From positions 1 through 64,000 of the forward strand of contig JANXXI010000076.1 of the NCBI GenBank assembly GCA_025350695.1: a stretch of DNA of 64,000 nt, read 5' to 3'. Source of the DNA: Acidobacteriota bacterium. GTDB lineage: Bacteria; Acidobacteriota; Terriglobia; Bryobacterales; Bryobacteraceae. How positions within the stretch are numbered: position 1 is the stretch's first letter; each line of letters begins with the position of its first letter. Positions 53,893 to 63,873 of the stretch are shown in pieces. The notes beneath the pieces are model-generated. The model saw only the letters and a program-made list of their open reading frames with translations, did not search any database and had not been told where the DNA came from. The position numbers and the translations under genes are program-made.

Positions 53893-55251
53893 ATGAGTGA
53901 ACTTAATCCCAGATTGGTTGTTCCTTTGTCCGGTAAATACGAACTGGCCCGGACTTTGTCCGCTTCGTTTAAATCTCAGCGGAGTTTGGCAGGCGTGGCC
54001 GGTTGGTCGTTCCTGGCCGCGCTAATTTCCCGTGGAGCCAATCTGGCCGCCTTGGTGATTTGCGCCCGAATATTGGAACAAACTCAATTTGGCTATGTAG
54101 CCATCATTCAAAGCACAGTCGGAATGTTTGCCCCGATCGCGGGAATGGGATTGGCAATGACAACAACGAAATTCATGGCCGAGTTTCGGGATTCCGACCC
54201 GGTTAGAGCCGGCAGAATCCTTGCGCTATGTCTTTGCGCGGCGGCAGTTGCGGGCATTCTTTTAACGATTGCCTTGATCCTACTTGCGCCAACGCTTGCA
54301 TCGACAGGATTTGCTTCGCCGGGTCTTTCCAACCAATTAATCGGTGCTTCGGGACTCTTGGTGTTCGGAGTCATTGACGCGGTACAGACAGGCGCTCTGA
54401 CGGGATTCGAAGCATTTCCCCGTATTGCCCGCCTCAGTGTCTGGAACGGCCTTCTTTCTATTCCGCTCACAGCGTGGCTGGCCCATAGCTTTGGGGCTTC
54501 AGGAGCCATCGCGGGGCTAACGGCTTCGGTGGCAGGCTCGTGCGTCATGAACTGGATTGCCTTGACAGGCGAGTGCCGCAAGTGGGGCATCCACCCTTCT
54601 CTTGCCGGTTGTTCGTCGGAGCGAGGCATGCTTTTGTCGTTCAGCCTTCCCTCTTATTTATCCGGCATTGTAGTCGCGCCTGTTACCTGGATGAACAGCG
54701 TCCTGCTGGTAAGGCAACTCGATGGATTTTCCTCCATGGCCTTGTTCACCGCCGCGGACCGCTTTCGCTATCTGTTAATTTTCGTCCCGTTAGCGGTTTC
54801 GCGCATCGCCGTGCCGGCTCTTTCACGGTACCGGTCGGCGGGAGACTCCGCCGGCTTCCAACAGGCGTTTCGCTGGAACATGGGATTTGGCATGGTTGCG
54901 ACCATTCCACCGGTCCTACTTTGCGCGGCTCTTTCGCCAACATTGATGGGTATGTTTGGCGCATCTTTTCGGCGCGGCTGGCCCGTGCTTGTAATTCTGG
55001 CGCTCTCCGCAATTCCAACCATCATCAACACACAATTGGGCGCCGCGCTTCTAAGCAAGGGGCACGCTTGGGCGCGCGCGGCGGCGGATCTATTGTTGGC
55101 GGCTGTATTTCTGTTGACTGCGCAACTGACTGTGCCTCGCTGGAATGCCGCGGGCCTTGCGGCCTCGTTCGCCATTTCTTATGCGGTAGCTTCTATTGCT
55201 TTATGGGCCGCCTTGAAAACTCTGGAAGCCCCGGAGGGATCCCACGGATGA
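53893..55251 (+). CDS. Wzx-type polysaccharide flippase
   Basis: 452 residues with about 12-14 hydrophobic helices spread over the whole length, from AGWSFLAALISRGANLAALV and YVAIIQSTVGMFAPIAGMGL to the final ASFAISYAVASIALWAAL. The pattern fits the MATE/MOP-type polysaccharide biosynthesis family, which moves lipid-linked repeat units across the inner membrane. It starts seven bases after the Wzc-like gene and overlaps the next by ATGA. Confidence 0.85.
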   Translation: MSELNPRLVVPLSGKYELARTLSASFKSQRSLAGVAGWSFLAALISRGANLAALVICARILEQTQFGYVAIIQSTVGMFAPIAGMGLAMTTTKFMAEFRDSDPVRAGRILALCLCAAAVAGILLTIALILLAPTLASTGFASPGLSNQLIGASGLLVFGVIDAVQTGALTGFEAFPRIARLSVWNGLLSIPLTAWLAHSFGASGAIAGLTASVAGSCVMNWIALTGECRKWGIHPSLAGCSSERGMLLSFSLPSYLSGIVVAPVTWMNSVLLVRQLDGFSSMALFTAADRFRYLLIFVPLAVSRIAVPALSRYRSAGDSAGFQQAFRWNMGFGMVATIPPVLLCAALSPTLMGMFGASFRRGWPVLVILALSAIPTIINTQLGAALLSKGHAWARAAADLLLAAVFLLTAQLTVPRWNAAGLAASFAISYAVASIALWAALKTLEAPEGSHG

Positions 55252-56723
55252 ATCTCTCTACTTCAGCGCGCCCCAAACAGCTTCATGCGGGTTGGACGCT
55301 TCTATTGCCGTTAATTGCGTTGACCTTCTACCTTTATGCGCCGCCGGAGCGCAGGATGGTAACGGCTTTGATTTCGGCGCCAATCTACGCATTCATGCAA
55401 TTCGTGGCGCCCAAGTGCCGGCCACGCCTCGATCACTATCTTTGCCCGGTCAATATAGCGCTTTTCTTGCTGTTCTTAAAACTCGTTGTTGTTCCTTGCT
55501 TGATCATGGCCGTTGGGGCGGAAAACAGAATTCTTACAACGCTGCCTTCTTTCAGGTCCATGGAAGGCGCTATCCAAATTGACATCCTGGCCTACATTGC
55601 GTTTTGTGTTGGGTTAACGCTGGCTCCTGAAGGGATCATCCGCCCATCTTCAGCAATGCTCACTTCGGCTCTTTCCCAAAGCCCTTCAGGTCCGATAGTA
55701 TTGATTTTCGCCGGTTTGGGAATCGTCGGATTCGCAGCCGCATTCGGAAGCCCAGCTAGAATCGTGCAGTATTTCCTTGAACCTTCCGCCGTGGTGGATA
55801 TCCAACAGGAACTGGACGGAACCTTATTTGGCTTATTCGGCACCATTTTGCGCCCATTTCTTGCGTTTTCGCTGGTTGCCTGGTGGTCTCGCATCTCAGA
55901 CCAGATGGAGGAGAATAGCAGCATTTGGCGGCCAACATTGGTTGGGGTGATCGCCGCGGTGGGCATTACCATCGCCAACCTAACCTTCAGTTTCAATCGG
56001 GCCGCTTTCGTGTTTCCACTGATTTGTCTTGCCGCAACTTACAGCGCAAGAATCCGGCTCATTCCCATTGGCGTGACAATCATCGTTGCCGCTGCCGCGC
56101 TCCCGGTTTTGATCGCCATCAGCACTTATCGTTCCAACCTCATGGCAGGCGCTGAAGGCAACCAAGGCAATGCATCTTTCGCGGAGAATGTTCGTGAAAC
56201 ATCGGAAACCCTTCAAGCATACAGTGGCGGTCCACAGTTCGCAGCTCTCTTTTACGAGCGATTGGGTTGGGGAAACACTCTTTATGGCGGGTCGACGCTG
56301 ATTGCGTCGGCTCTTGGCCCCGTGCCGATATTCGGGAAAAGTTTTAGGGATACAAATGGGCCGGCCTTATTTAATCGAGCCATTTACGGAGCGGCTGGGT
56401 TCGAAGATCAAATCATTCCTTTCGACGCCGAACTGTTTGCGAATTTCCATGCGCCGGGCGTTTTGGCGGGCTTCGTGTTACTAGGACTGTTTTTAAGTTA
56501 CGCGCAACGATTGTTTGCCGCGGCGCAGTCTACCTTCGCGGCATTTTCCATCCAATATGCATCGCTGTGGGCGGCGATGCTGGGGGCATGGAGCCTCAGC
56601 ATCTTCAGCCAAATTCTGATTTACTTTTTTGTCCCCATCTATTTCTATCTGGCCACTTTGCAGTTGCGCAAATGGATCCTCGGCTTTGACCGGGGAGCCG
56701 GCGCGATAGGAGCGGCGCGATGA
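55248..56723 (+). CDS. Wzy-like O-antigen/exopolysaccharide polymerase
   Basis: 491 residues from ATG 55248; the longer open frame upstream is only a shadow of the flippase gene. About ten to twelve membrane helices are visible, with a large periplasmic loop near residues 300-400 (SFAENVRETSETLQAYSGGP, FYERLGWGNTLYGGS) that fits polymerases. There is little sequence conservation in this family, so the call also rests on its place after the flippase. It would join repeat units made by the glycosyltransferases downstream. Confidence 0.75.
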   Translation: MNLSTSARPKQLHAGWTLLLPLIALTFYLYAPPERRMVTALISAPIYAFMQFVAPKCRPRLDHYLCPVNIALFLLFLKLVVVPCLIMAVGAENRILTTLPSFRSMEGAIQIDILAYIAFCVGLTLAPEGIIRPSSAMLTSALSQSPSGPIVLIFAGLGIVGFAAAFGSPARIVQYFLEPSAVVDIQQELDGTLFGLFGTILRPFLAFSLVAWWSRISDQMEENSSIWRPTLVGVIAAVGITIANLTFSFNRAAFVFPLICLAATYSARIRLIPIGVTIIVAAAALPVLIAISTYRSNLMAGAEGNQGNASFAENVRETSETLQAYSGGPQFAALFYERLGWGNTLYGGSTLIASALGPVPIFGKSFRDTNGPALFNRAIYGAAGFEDQIIPFDAELFANFHAPGVLAGFVLLGLFLSYAQRLFAAAQSTFAAFSIQYASLWAAMLGAWSLSIFSQILIYFFVPIYFYLATLQLRKWILGFDRGAGAIGAAR

Positions 56724-57862
56724 AGATCTGCTTGATTGGCGGCATTTACGCGAAAGGCGGCACACGTTCGGAATACGTGAAGACAACTCCCGAAACTACT
56801 CTCGAATCGGGCTTCCGGATGGCTGGGCACGAAGTGACGACGCTCAGCCACTACGACGTAACTGATTTCGGCCAATTCGATATTGTGCACGTTCACCATT
56901 TGAGTTATGGAGCGGCGCGTCTGGCAAGTGACCCATCCCGAACGCCGTTCGTATTCACTGCCCATGATGCAAGCTTGATGAACGGTACGGCATTAAGCAG
57001 ACCACGGCAAATAGCAATGAAATATGTCATGTCGCGCGCCGATGGCGTTGTCAGTCTGTCTGAAGCAGAGGGGCGGTTTCAACGCGGAAACCATGCGTTG
57101 GCAGGCTCCGTTCAAGCCACTATAGCGAATGGCGTTTCCCCAGACCTTTTCCCATTCACCCAACGCAATGTTGAAGGAGCTTCCGACGCCTTCCGGCTCC
57201 TCTTCGTTGGCCAACTCATTCCTGTCAAGCGATGCGACGTACTGTTGCAAGCCTTGGCGCTGCTACCGCCCTCTGTTGAACTAGAGCTTGTCTATCAAAC
57301 CGCATCCCTGGAACGTGAGTTGAGAGCATTGGCCGAATCACTTGGCATCGACTCACGTGTGAAATTCCTGGGTAAGAAGACTCCTACGGAACTAGCTAGC
57401 CTCTATCAAACCAGGGACTGTCTGGTGTTACCCAGTGAAACCGAAGCGTTGCCTTCAGTCATCACAGAGGCGATGTTTAGCGGACTGCCCTTTGTAGCTA
57501 CAACAATCGGAGGAATTCCCGAACAGGCCGGAGGATTCGGAGTGCTGGTGAAGCCTGGCTCAGTAGAGTCGCTTGCTGCCGGATTGCGCGAAGTTATTTC
57601 CAATCGCCGGATATTCGGAGAAGCTTCGAGAGCAATGAGCGAGTATGCGAGAAGCAAGTTCTCGATCGGCTCGATGGTTCAAAAGCATTTGGATATGTAC
57701 CAAGCCGTGGCGGGACGAAAGCCGCGGCGGCATTCATGGAATCCCCTAGGAATCGACAGATTCATCCGTATTGCCGTGCGGATGAAAGGCACTGGCGGGG
57801 CAAAGGGCGCAAGCGCCGTGGGCGCAACAAACAAGCAACAAATTGCAGGTGAAAGATTATGA
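56720..57862 (+). CDS. Glycosyltransferase family 4 (a)
   Basis: 380 residues. MKICLIGGIYAKGGT begins the N-terminal Rossmann domain, and FDIVHVHHLSYG is the acceptor-side loop. The C-terminal domain has FRLLFVGQLIPVKRCDVLLQ and LPSETEALPSVITEAMFSGL, the GT4 donor-binding E-x7-E-like region, then GGIPEQAG. It starts in an ATGA overlap with the polymerase and probably adds one sugar of the repeat unit. Confidence 0.88.
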   Translation: MKICLIGGIYAKGGTRSEYVKTTPETTLESGFRMAGHEVTTLSHYDVTDFGQFDIVHVHHLSYGAARLASDPSRTPFVFTAHDASLMNGTALSRPRQIAMKYVMSRADGVVSLSEAEGRFQRGNHALAGSVQATIANGVSPDLFPFTQRNVEGASDAFRLLFVGQLIPVKRCDVLLQALALLPPSVELELVYQTASLERELRALAESLGIDSRVKFLGKKTPTELASLYQTRDCLVLPSETEALPSVITEAMFSGLPFVATTIGGIPEQAGGFGVLVKPGSVESLAAGLREVISNRRIFGEASRAMSEYARSKFSIGSMVQKHLDMYQAVAGRKPRRHSWNPLGIDRFIRIAVRMKGTGGAKGASAVGATNKQQIAGERL

Positions 57863-58983
57863 CCATCGTACACATTGGTCCCCCGAATTTGCCGATCCTT
57901 TATAACCTTGGAGGCGCTACCGAAAGAAGGATTCGCGAGGTAGCCGCGCGCCAGGCGCAAGCCGGGGAACGGGTGATCGTTTATTCGGCGGACAGCGTGG
58001 CGGGATCGGCGGATTATCATGGCGCGGAAATTCGCTCCATTGAATGCAGACAAAAAGGCGTGGTGCGCGCGGCCGAGTTCCTAGCCAAAAGCGTGCGCGA
58101 CGCGAAGAGCAGCAAGCCCGATGTGATTCATTTCCACACTCTCGCCGAAGGCGCCGCTTTTACTAAACTTTTTGCGAGGGGTCTCGAAGTTAAGACGGTT
58201 CTGACTTTCGACTATTTCATCTTCCGCCGTGGAAAACAAAATCCCTTCTTTCCCTGGTATAAGCGCGCCTTGAATTCCTTTTCCTCGCTGCTGCCCGTCT
58301 CTGGTTATTGCTTGAAGGAATCCGCGGCGTATTGGTCCATTCCGGAGGATCGCATGCAAGTTCTATACAACGGAGTCAGCCTACAACAATTCACGCACAA
58401 TCCTGAACAAGGAGCCACGCGCCGGGCGGCTGTGGGCCTGAGCGATGAATTTGTGCTGCTCTATGTTGGACGCGTGTGCGAGCAAAAAGGCACCGACCTG
58501 CTGGTGGACGCCTACGCTCAATTGCGGGCCGAAGGACGCAAGGTTCGATTAGTAGTCGCCGGACCAGTGGGCCAATTCGGGCACGGCGGATCAAATCCAA
58601 TTACAGAACGTCTAAAACACGAGCAAGGCATCTATCTTGGTCCGGTCGACGAAGAGATCCTACCGTCCGTCTACAATATGGCGGATGTTTTTGTTCTTCC
58701 GACTCGCACAAACGAAATGTTTGGGATGGCCGCGATAGAGGCGCAAGCCTGCGGCCGGCCCGTGGTTTGCAGCAATCATGGAGGCCTCCCCGAAGTGGTG
58801 CGCAACACCAGCGGGTTGCTGTTCAACCCTGGGGACATTCAGGATCTGACGCGGCAATTGCGCACGCTGATGGACGACGACCAGAGGCGAAGAAGTTTTT
58901 CCACGGCCGCGCGAGCCAATGCCAAACGATTCGCGTGGGAAACGATCACATCCGACCTGCAACAGGTGTATTGTCAGGCCTAA
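57859..58983 (+). CDS. Glycosyltransferase family 4 (b)
   Basis: 374 residues. The N-terminus has GGATERRIREVAARQAQAG, typical of GT4 N-domains that bind acceptor, and VIHFHTL. The donor domain reads VLLYVGRVCEQKGTDLLVDA and VLPTRTNEMFGMAAIEAQAC then GGLPEVV, with the usual E-x7-E acidic pair. ATGA overlap with the preceding transferase; the next gene begins after four bases. Confidence 0.9.
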   Translation: MTIVHIGPPNLPILYNLGGATERRIREVAARQAQAGERVIVYSADSVAGSADYHGAEIRSIECRQKGVVRAAEFLAKSVRDAKSSKPDVIHFHTLAEGAAFTKLFARGLEVKTVLTFDYFIFRRGKQNPFFPWYKRALNSFSSLLPVSGYCLKESAAYWSIPEDRMQVLYNGVSLQQFTHNPEQGATRRAAVGLSDEFVLLYVGRVCEQKGTDLLVDAYAQLRAEGRKVRLVVAGPVGQFGHGGSNPITERLKHEQGIYLGPVDEEILPSVYNMADVFVLPTRTNEMFGMAAIEAQACGRPVVCSNHGGLPEVVRNTSGLLFNPGDIQDLTRQLRTLMDDDQRRRSFSTAARANAKRFAWETITSDLQQVYCQA

Positions 58984-58987
58984 TTCC

Positions 58988-59881
58988 ATGAACAGAGCGC
59001 ACAACAGTTCGGGCCCAACGGTAAGCATCATTCTTCCCTTTCTCAATGGTGGGGCGGAGTTCGTTCCCGCTCTGCGTTCGATTCTGGAACAGAGTTTCAC
59101 CGATTGGGAGTTGCTGCTTTGTAACGATGGCTCAACCGACGGCAGCCTGGAAGTCGCGCGTGCAGTTCGCGATCCAAGAGTGATTGTCTGGTCAGATGGA
59201 AAATCAAAAGGTTTGGCGGCTAGGCTGAACGAATGCATCGATCGTTCCAGTGGCTCGCTGATTGCGCGCATGGATGCGGACGATATTAGTTATCCGCACC
59301 GGCTTCGGCATCAGGTTGCGTTTCTCGAAGCCAGACCCGAGGTTGATGTAGCCGGTTGCCCCATGTTGATTTTCGAGGAAAATGGCGCCCCCATTGGCAA
59401 GCGTCTTGTTCCACTTGAGCATGAGGAAATTGTGGCCAATCCAGCTTCAGGATTCGGTTTGGCGCACCCTACGTGGCTCGCGCGCGCCGGTTGGTACCGT
59501 AAGCACCATTATGATCCAGCCGCAATCCGCTTTGAAGATATTGAGTTACTCTACAGGTCTTACCCGACTAGCCGCTTTGCCAACGTGCCCCAGTTACTTT
59601 ATGGCTACCGCGAACTGCGGGGTGGATTCCGCAAACGCTTGAAGACGCGCTTGGGACGCCTGCGATATTTGCGCGAACGCCGCGACATCACCCGACCGGG
59701 TCTGTTTTGGGAAGCGGCATTCACCGAATCGCTCAAGGTCGTATCTGACGCGGCTCTTGCCGCCACATCCACTCGCTACCAGGCTTTAAGGCTTCGAGAG
59801 CACCAACTGGATCCGTTGGAATCGACGGAATGGCATGAAGTATTCAACCGGTTGAACGCCGCCGGGAGGGCCGCCGCATGA
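58988..59881 (+). CDS. Glycosyltransferase family 2
   Basis: 297 residues from ATG 58988; an upstream open frame overlaps the previous gene without support. VSIILPFLNGGAEFVPALRS and LLLCNDGSTDGSLEVARAV are the GT-A nucleotide-binding start, and IARMDADDISYPHRL carries the DxD metal site. The C-terminal part is helical and basic. It would add a sugar from a UDP- or GDP-donor at the inner face of the membrane. Confidence 0.92.
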   Translation: MNRAHNSSGPTVSIILPFLNGGAEFVPALRSILEQSFTDWELLLCNDGSTDGSLEVARAVRDPRVIVWSDGKSKGLAARLNECIDRSSGSLIARMDADDISYPHRLRHQVAFLEARPEVDVAGCPMLIFEENGAPIGKRLVPLEHEEIVANPASGFGLAHPTWLARAGWYRKHHYDPAAIRFEDIELLYRSYPTSRFANVPQLLYGYRELRGGFRKRLKTRLGRLRYLRERRDITRPGLFWEAAFTESLKVVSDAALAATSTRYQALRLREHQLDPLESTEWHEVFNRLNAAGRAAA

Positions 59882-61098
59882 GAAGCGCCGCCGCAACTCC
59901 GTTGCGTTTAATGGTGATTACAACCGTTCCTGAAACGCTAGCTGTTTTCTTCCCCAGCCAGTTGCGTTCGCTCGCACAGGAAGGCTTTGAGGTTCATGCT
60001 GTTTCCTCCCCAGGATTGGATTTAGCGGAAATCGGAAAGATTCCCGGCGTTACGGTTCATGCAATCCCGATGGAACGAAAACCGCATCCCGCGCATGATT
60101 TGGTATCGCTTTTCAGGCTATTTGCCTTGATGCGTAAGTTGCGTCCACACATAGTCCATGCCCATACTCCGAAGGCTGGGTTGTTAGGCATGGCCGCAGC
60201 CCGAGCAACGTGTGTTCCCGTTCGCCTCTACACAGTCCACGGTTTGCCTTTACTGACAAGGACGGGAAAGTGGCGCAAGGTTCTTGAAGCAGCGGAGCGA
60301 GCCAGCGCGGCTTTAGCATCCAGAACCTATTCCGTCAGTGCATCGGTCAGAGAATTAGTCGTTGACTTAAAACTGTGTCCCGCATCGAAAATCGATTTAC
60401 TCGGAGATGGGTCTTGCGCCGGGGTCAATCTTACTCGCTTCAATCCGGCAACGCTGCGCAGCTCCGGGAGCGCTTTTCGAGAGAAACTCGGAATTCCATC
60501 TGGCGCGCTTTTGTTGTCGTTTGTTGGACGTGTGGCGCGGGACAAAGGTATTGAAGTGTTGGCGGAGGCGTGGCCCGTCATAGCCCATCAGTTCCCTAAC
60601 ATCCATCTATTGCTTGCAGGCCCGCTTGATCATACGGATCCTGTTTCTGAAGCGGCGTTGACTGGGCTGCGAACGCACGCGCGGGTACATATGCTTGGTG
60701 CTCAAGCTCCTGAGGCAACAGCTTCGATCTACTCCGCCACGGACATTTTTGTCCTGCCAACATTCCGCGAGGGCCTTTCGCAAGTGGCCCTTGAAGCAGG
60801 AGCCATGGGCGTGCCAATCGTATCCTGCCGAGTTTCCGGATTGGACGCCGTCCAAGACGGAGTCACAGGCTTACTTGTGCCGCCCAGAGACCCAATCTCT
60901 TTGGCTCAAGCAATCGCGAAATTGGCGGCAAACCCCAAATTTCGCGAAACAGTCGGACGCGCCGCCATGAGTCACATTCAGGCTCGTTATTCCGAACAAC
61001 GGGTCAATCAATTGTGGATGGATGAGTATCGCAAATTAGTAAAAGAATCACTTTCGAATGTTGCCGCGATGGAGTCGCGAATGGAGAGTCATACATAG
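59878..61098 (+). CDS. Glycosyltransferase family 4 (c)
   Basis: 406 residues. LMVITTVPETLAVFF and LRPHIVHAHTPKAGLLGMAA (Rossmann N-domain with HAHTPKAG) resemble CapM/PelF-type enzymes. The C-terminal domain has LLSFVGRVARDKGIEVLAEA and VLPTFREGLSQVALEAGAMG followed by CRVSGLDAVQ. It is the fourth transferase of the operon; ATGA overlap with the GT2 gene, one base before the next. Confidence 0.9.
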   Translation: MRSAAATPLRLMVITTVPETLAVFFPSQLRSLAQEGFEVHAVSSPGLDLAEIGKIPGVTVHAIPMERKPHPAHDLVSLFRLFALMRKLRPHIVHAHTPKAGLLGMAAARATCVPVRLYTVHGLPLLTRTGKWRKVLEAAERASAALASRTYSVSASVRELVVDLKLCPASKIDLLGDGSCAGVNLTRFNPATLRSSGSAFREKLGIPSGALLLSFVGRVARDKGIEVLAEAWPVIAHQFPNIHLLLAGPLDHTDPVSEAALTGLRTHARVHMLGAQAPEATASIYSATDIFVLPTFREGLSQVALEAGAMGVPIVSCRVSGLDAVQDGVTGLLVPPRDPISLAQAIAKLAANPKFRETVGRAAMSHIQARYSEQRVNQLWMDEYRKLVKESLSNVAAMESRMESHT

Positions 61099-61099
61099 T

Positions 61100-63133
61100 A
61101 TGAAATCCTGCAAGAACCCACTAATTCGCGGCTCAATCCCTGGACTATTCGCGATTCTGGCGGTATTCCCGCCAGTAATCTCCGCGCAAGAACAGTCAAT
61201 GGCCAGCTTCACTTTCTACCAGGAGTACTTCGCCCCACGAGGATATTTAGATCCCCAACTGGAGCGGAATCTAAACCAGGGAATGACCAACGGCATCGTA
61301 ATAGCTCCTCCAGTTGAGCGCGGTGTTTCCCGTCTTACCGATCCTTATGCCGCCAGCCTCATGCTGCGATTAGCAGGATCCTCCGTTCCCGCCGCAATGC
61401 CTGAAACCGCCATCGAAAAAGAATCGGCGGCGCTTGCGGATTTGGCCGAAACTGCTCCCAATCCAGTGCTCTGGAATTTGATGCCCGAATGGGATCAATC
61501 CGGTGGCTTGTGGGTAAGCAAAGGACGGCCAAGGTACATCGGCTTGACACGCGCAGCGGCCGTCAATGCGTTCCAAACTTATTACACAGCCTCCTTCCCA
61601 ACGCTGATTCAGCGTTTAAAGGCGCCGCAGCAGGCTCGTAACTTAAGGCTGGCGGCTATTACGGATTACTCGCCTAACGTTTTCACGGCATACGAAATGG
61701 GCGTTGACCTCCAAATGTTGGAACGTGGTATCGACGAATTAGGGGACCTTTCCACCGGCATAGCTTTCTTGCGAGGGGCTGCTGCGCAGCACGGTAAAGA
61801 GTGGGGCATCGACATGTCCACTTGGCGAAGCACAACCAATATGGCGACTACCTACACCGCGGATGGTGTCCTGCAAGGGGGATGGTCTGAGAGTTATGTT
61901 CGGCGCCACTACTACGCGGCGTTTCTTGCTGGAGCTCGCACAATCCAGAACGAAGCGACTAATTACCGTTTCGCCAACGGAACACTAAACCCTCTTGGTT
62001 TAGTCACCGAGGAGTTCGCCGATTTTGCCCTCCGCCGCCATCCTGATGCGGGCCAACCGAAAATTAATATCGCCATTCTAATAAGCCACTCGGCGGGCTT
62101 CGATCCCAAGCACGGCGTTTACGACCAACGCGACGCGGTCTGGTATCAGGACATTCCATACGCGGACGGAGACTATATGGCCAACAACTTTTTCCGGTTG
62201 GCATACCCGAATCATTGGCTGCACGGCTTGGCTCCGGGAGCCACCTTCTCTAACAGCAGCGGAGTTCCCAATCAATCCGCTTTCCGCTCATTCCTGGCTT
62301 CGGGAGGCGACCCAAAGCCGTTTGAACCGATGCCTTTTACGCGCTGGGGCGACAACTTGGACATTATCACAGACACCGCTCCGGCAAAGGTGCTGAATCG
62401 CTATAAGGCGATCTTCATGCTTGGCGACGTTAGCTTGAATGGCCGGCTTCGTGGCGACATAGCTGCTTGGGTGGACCGGGGGGGGATTCTGATCATCAAC
62501 GCTGCGCAAGCAACTCTTGCTGACGAGGAATTGTTGGGGGCATCCGGGAATTCAGGACCTATCAAGGAGGCTTCGTCCTTCCGCTGGGTGACACAAGCAG
62601 ACTATCGTCGGCAGCCGGTTTATGCCTACCTGCCTCTGCGGCCTGCAACGGCTGAAGTTCTGGCGGACAATGAGGCCGCGGATCCGATCCTGACAAGAAA
62701 CATAGTGGGCGCAGGAGAAGTTTACCTAACCGCGCCCAGCTACATGCAGGCTAAAGATCGCAGCCAGTTGCTCGACGTAAGTATCGAATTGCTGGACATG
62801 GTATTCAATCGTTTCGCATCCGCCCGCATCACTGGGGCTCCCATCGAATTCGTGACCGGTGAGGCTGAGGGCAAGATTCTTGTCAGCCTGATAAATAACT
62901 CGGCCGCGGATTGGACCGGCGAGATCGCGGTGCGAACGCCAAAAGGATTTATTCGAGTCGCCGAATACATTACCGATCAAGTGGTCGATTCGTCAATCGA
63001 CTCACACATCGTTCTAATTACAGGAGCAGTACCCGCCTTTGATGTTCGTGTTTATTCATTTGAATCCATTCCGCCGGCTTCCCGTCCAACCCTGGCCAGC
63101 AGTCCTATCCGATTGAAACGGAGCCGCCAATGA
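61100..63133 (+). CDS. Secreted glycoside-hydrolase-like protein of the exopolysaccharide operon
   Basis: 677 residues from ATG 61100, with a signal peptide (GLFAILAVFPPVISAQ). The first half reads like a TIM barrel: VLWNLMPEWDQSGGLWVS, LAAITDYSPNVFTAYEMGVD and LQMLERGIDELGDLSTGIAF, then EWGIDMSTWRSTTN and GARTIQNEATNYRF, with Glu residues at possible catalytic strands. The second half has a Rossmann-like part (RYKAIFMLGDVSLNGRLRGD, WVDRGGILIINAAQ) similar to the glutamine-amidotransferase-like domain of GH42 enzymes and a beta-rich end. It may trim or release the polymer. No exact GH family can be named. Confidence 0.6.
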   Translation: MKSCKNPLIRGSIPGLFAILAVFPPVISAQEQSMASFTFYQEYFAPRGYLDPQLERNLNQGMTNGIVIAPPVERGVSRLTDPYAASLMLRLAGSSVPAAMPETAIEKESAALADLAETAPNPVLWNLMPEWDQSGGLWVSKGRPRYIGLTRAAAVNAFQTYYTASFPTLIQRLKAPQQARNLRLAAITDYSPNVFTAYEMGVDLQMLERGIDELGDLSTGIAFLRGAAAQHGKEWGIDMSTWRSTTNMATTYTADGVLQGGWSESYVRRHYYAAFLAGARTIQNEATNYRFANGTLNPLGLVTEEFADFALRRHPDAGQPKINIAILISHSAGFDPKHGVYDQRDAVWYQDIPYADGDYMANNFFRLAYPNHWLHGLAPGATFSNSSGVPNQSAFRSFLASGGDPKPFEPMPFTRWGDNLDIITDTAPAKVLNRYKAIFMLGDVSLNGRLRGDIAAWVDRGGILIINAAQATLADEELLGASGNSGPIKEASSFRWVTQADYRRQPVYAYLPLRPATAEVLADNEAADPILTRNIVGAGEVYLTAPSYMQAKDRSQLLDVSIELLDMVFNRFASARITGAPIEFVTGEAEGKILVSLINNSAADWTGEIAVRTPKGFIRVAEYITDQVVDSSIDSHIVLITGAVPAFDVRVYSFESIPPASRPTLASSPIRLKRSRQ

Positions 63134-63873
63134 TAGATAAGACAAGGACAGGTAAGAAAATTGTTGTCTTCGGAGCATCCGGTCACGCCAAAGTCGTTCT
63201 CGACATCATTCGGCGGCAAGGCATTTATGAAGTTGCTGGTTTGCTGGACAACTATAAAGCGGTGGGGACCCCATGCGGAGCCCATCAAGTGTTAGGGGAC
63301 ATCAGTGCTTTACCCGGCTTGGCTTTCAAACACGCCGGCTTAGGCTGCGTGGTCGCTATCGGGGATAACTGGGCAAGAGCGCGCATCGTAAACAAGATTC
63401 GAGAATGTTGTCCAGACTTGGAATTTGCAACAGCTGTTCATCCGTCGGCGCAGGTGGCCGAAGATGCTTTCATCGGCCAAGGAACGGTAATTATGGCTGG
63501 AGCCGTGGTCAATTCCGGGGCCCATGTTGGCCCTTTTTGCATTCTGAACACCCGCTCTTCGCTTGATCACGATTCAGTCATGGAAGAGTTTTCAAGCCTG
63601 GGCCCATCAGCCGTAACTGGCGGCTCCATTTATGTCGGCGGATATTCGAACGTTGGCATTGGCGCAACTGTGGTGCAGGAAGTGACTATTGGCAGGCATA
63701 CCGTAATCGGAGCCGGCGCGGTGGTGACGAAATCGGTCCCGGATGAAGTCGTGGTCTATGGAACACCGGCGCGAATCATCCGCTCCCGTAAAGTAGGCGA
63801 GCGTTATCTGAGCGAATCGAGCGGCCATTTAAAGGAACAGCAGATTGGTCTGGCAGTCGGAAGTGAATCATGA
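63130..63873 (+). CDS. PglD/NeuD-like sugar O-/N-acetyltransferase
   Basis: 247 residues. IVVFGASGHAKVVLDIIRR is the N-terminal UDP-sugar-binding Rossmann domain. The rest is a left-handed beta-helix of hexapeptide repeats (VAEDAFIGQGTVIMAGAVVN, LDHDSVMEEFSSLGPSA, VGIGATVVQEVTIGRH) with the catalytic His near NTRSSLDHDS. In PglD-type enzymes this acetylates a UDP-4-amino-sugar before transfer to lipid. ATGA overlap with both neighbours links it tightly to the sugar transferase that follows. Confidence 0.9.
   Translation: MIDKTRTGKKIVVFGASGHAKVVLDIIRRQGIYEVAGLLDNYKAVGTPCGAHQVLGDISALPGLAFKHAGLGCVVAIGDNWARARIVNKIRECCPDLEFATAVHPSAQVAEDAFIGQGTVIMAGAVVNSGAHVGPFCILNTRSSLDHDSVMEEFSSLGPSAVTGGSIYVGGYSNVGIGATVVQEVTIGRHTVIGAGAVVTKSVPDEVVVYGTPARIIRSRKVGERYLSESSGHLKEQQIGLAVGSES

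Noticed and set aside
54540-55247. Long upstream extension of the polymerase gene
   Set aside because: It is the flippase gene read in another frame; the product there is Arg/His rich and ATG 55248 has a normal ATGA junction.
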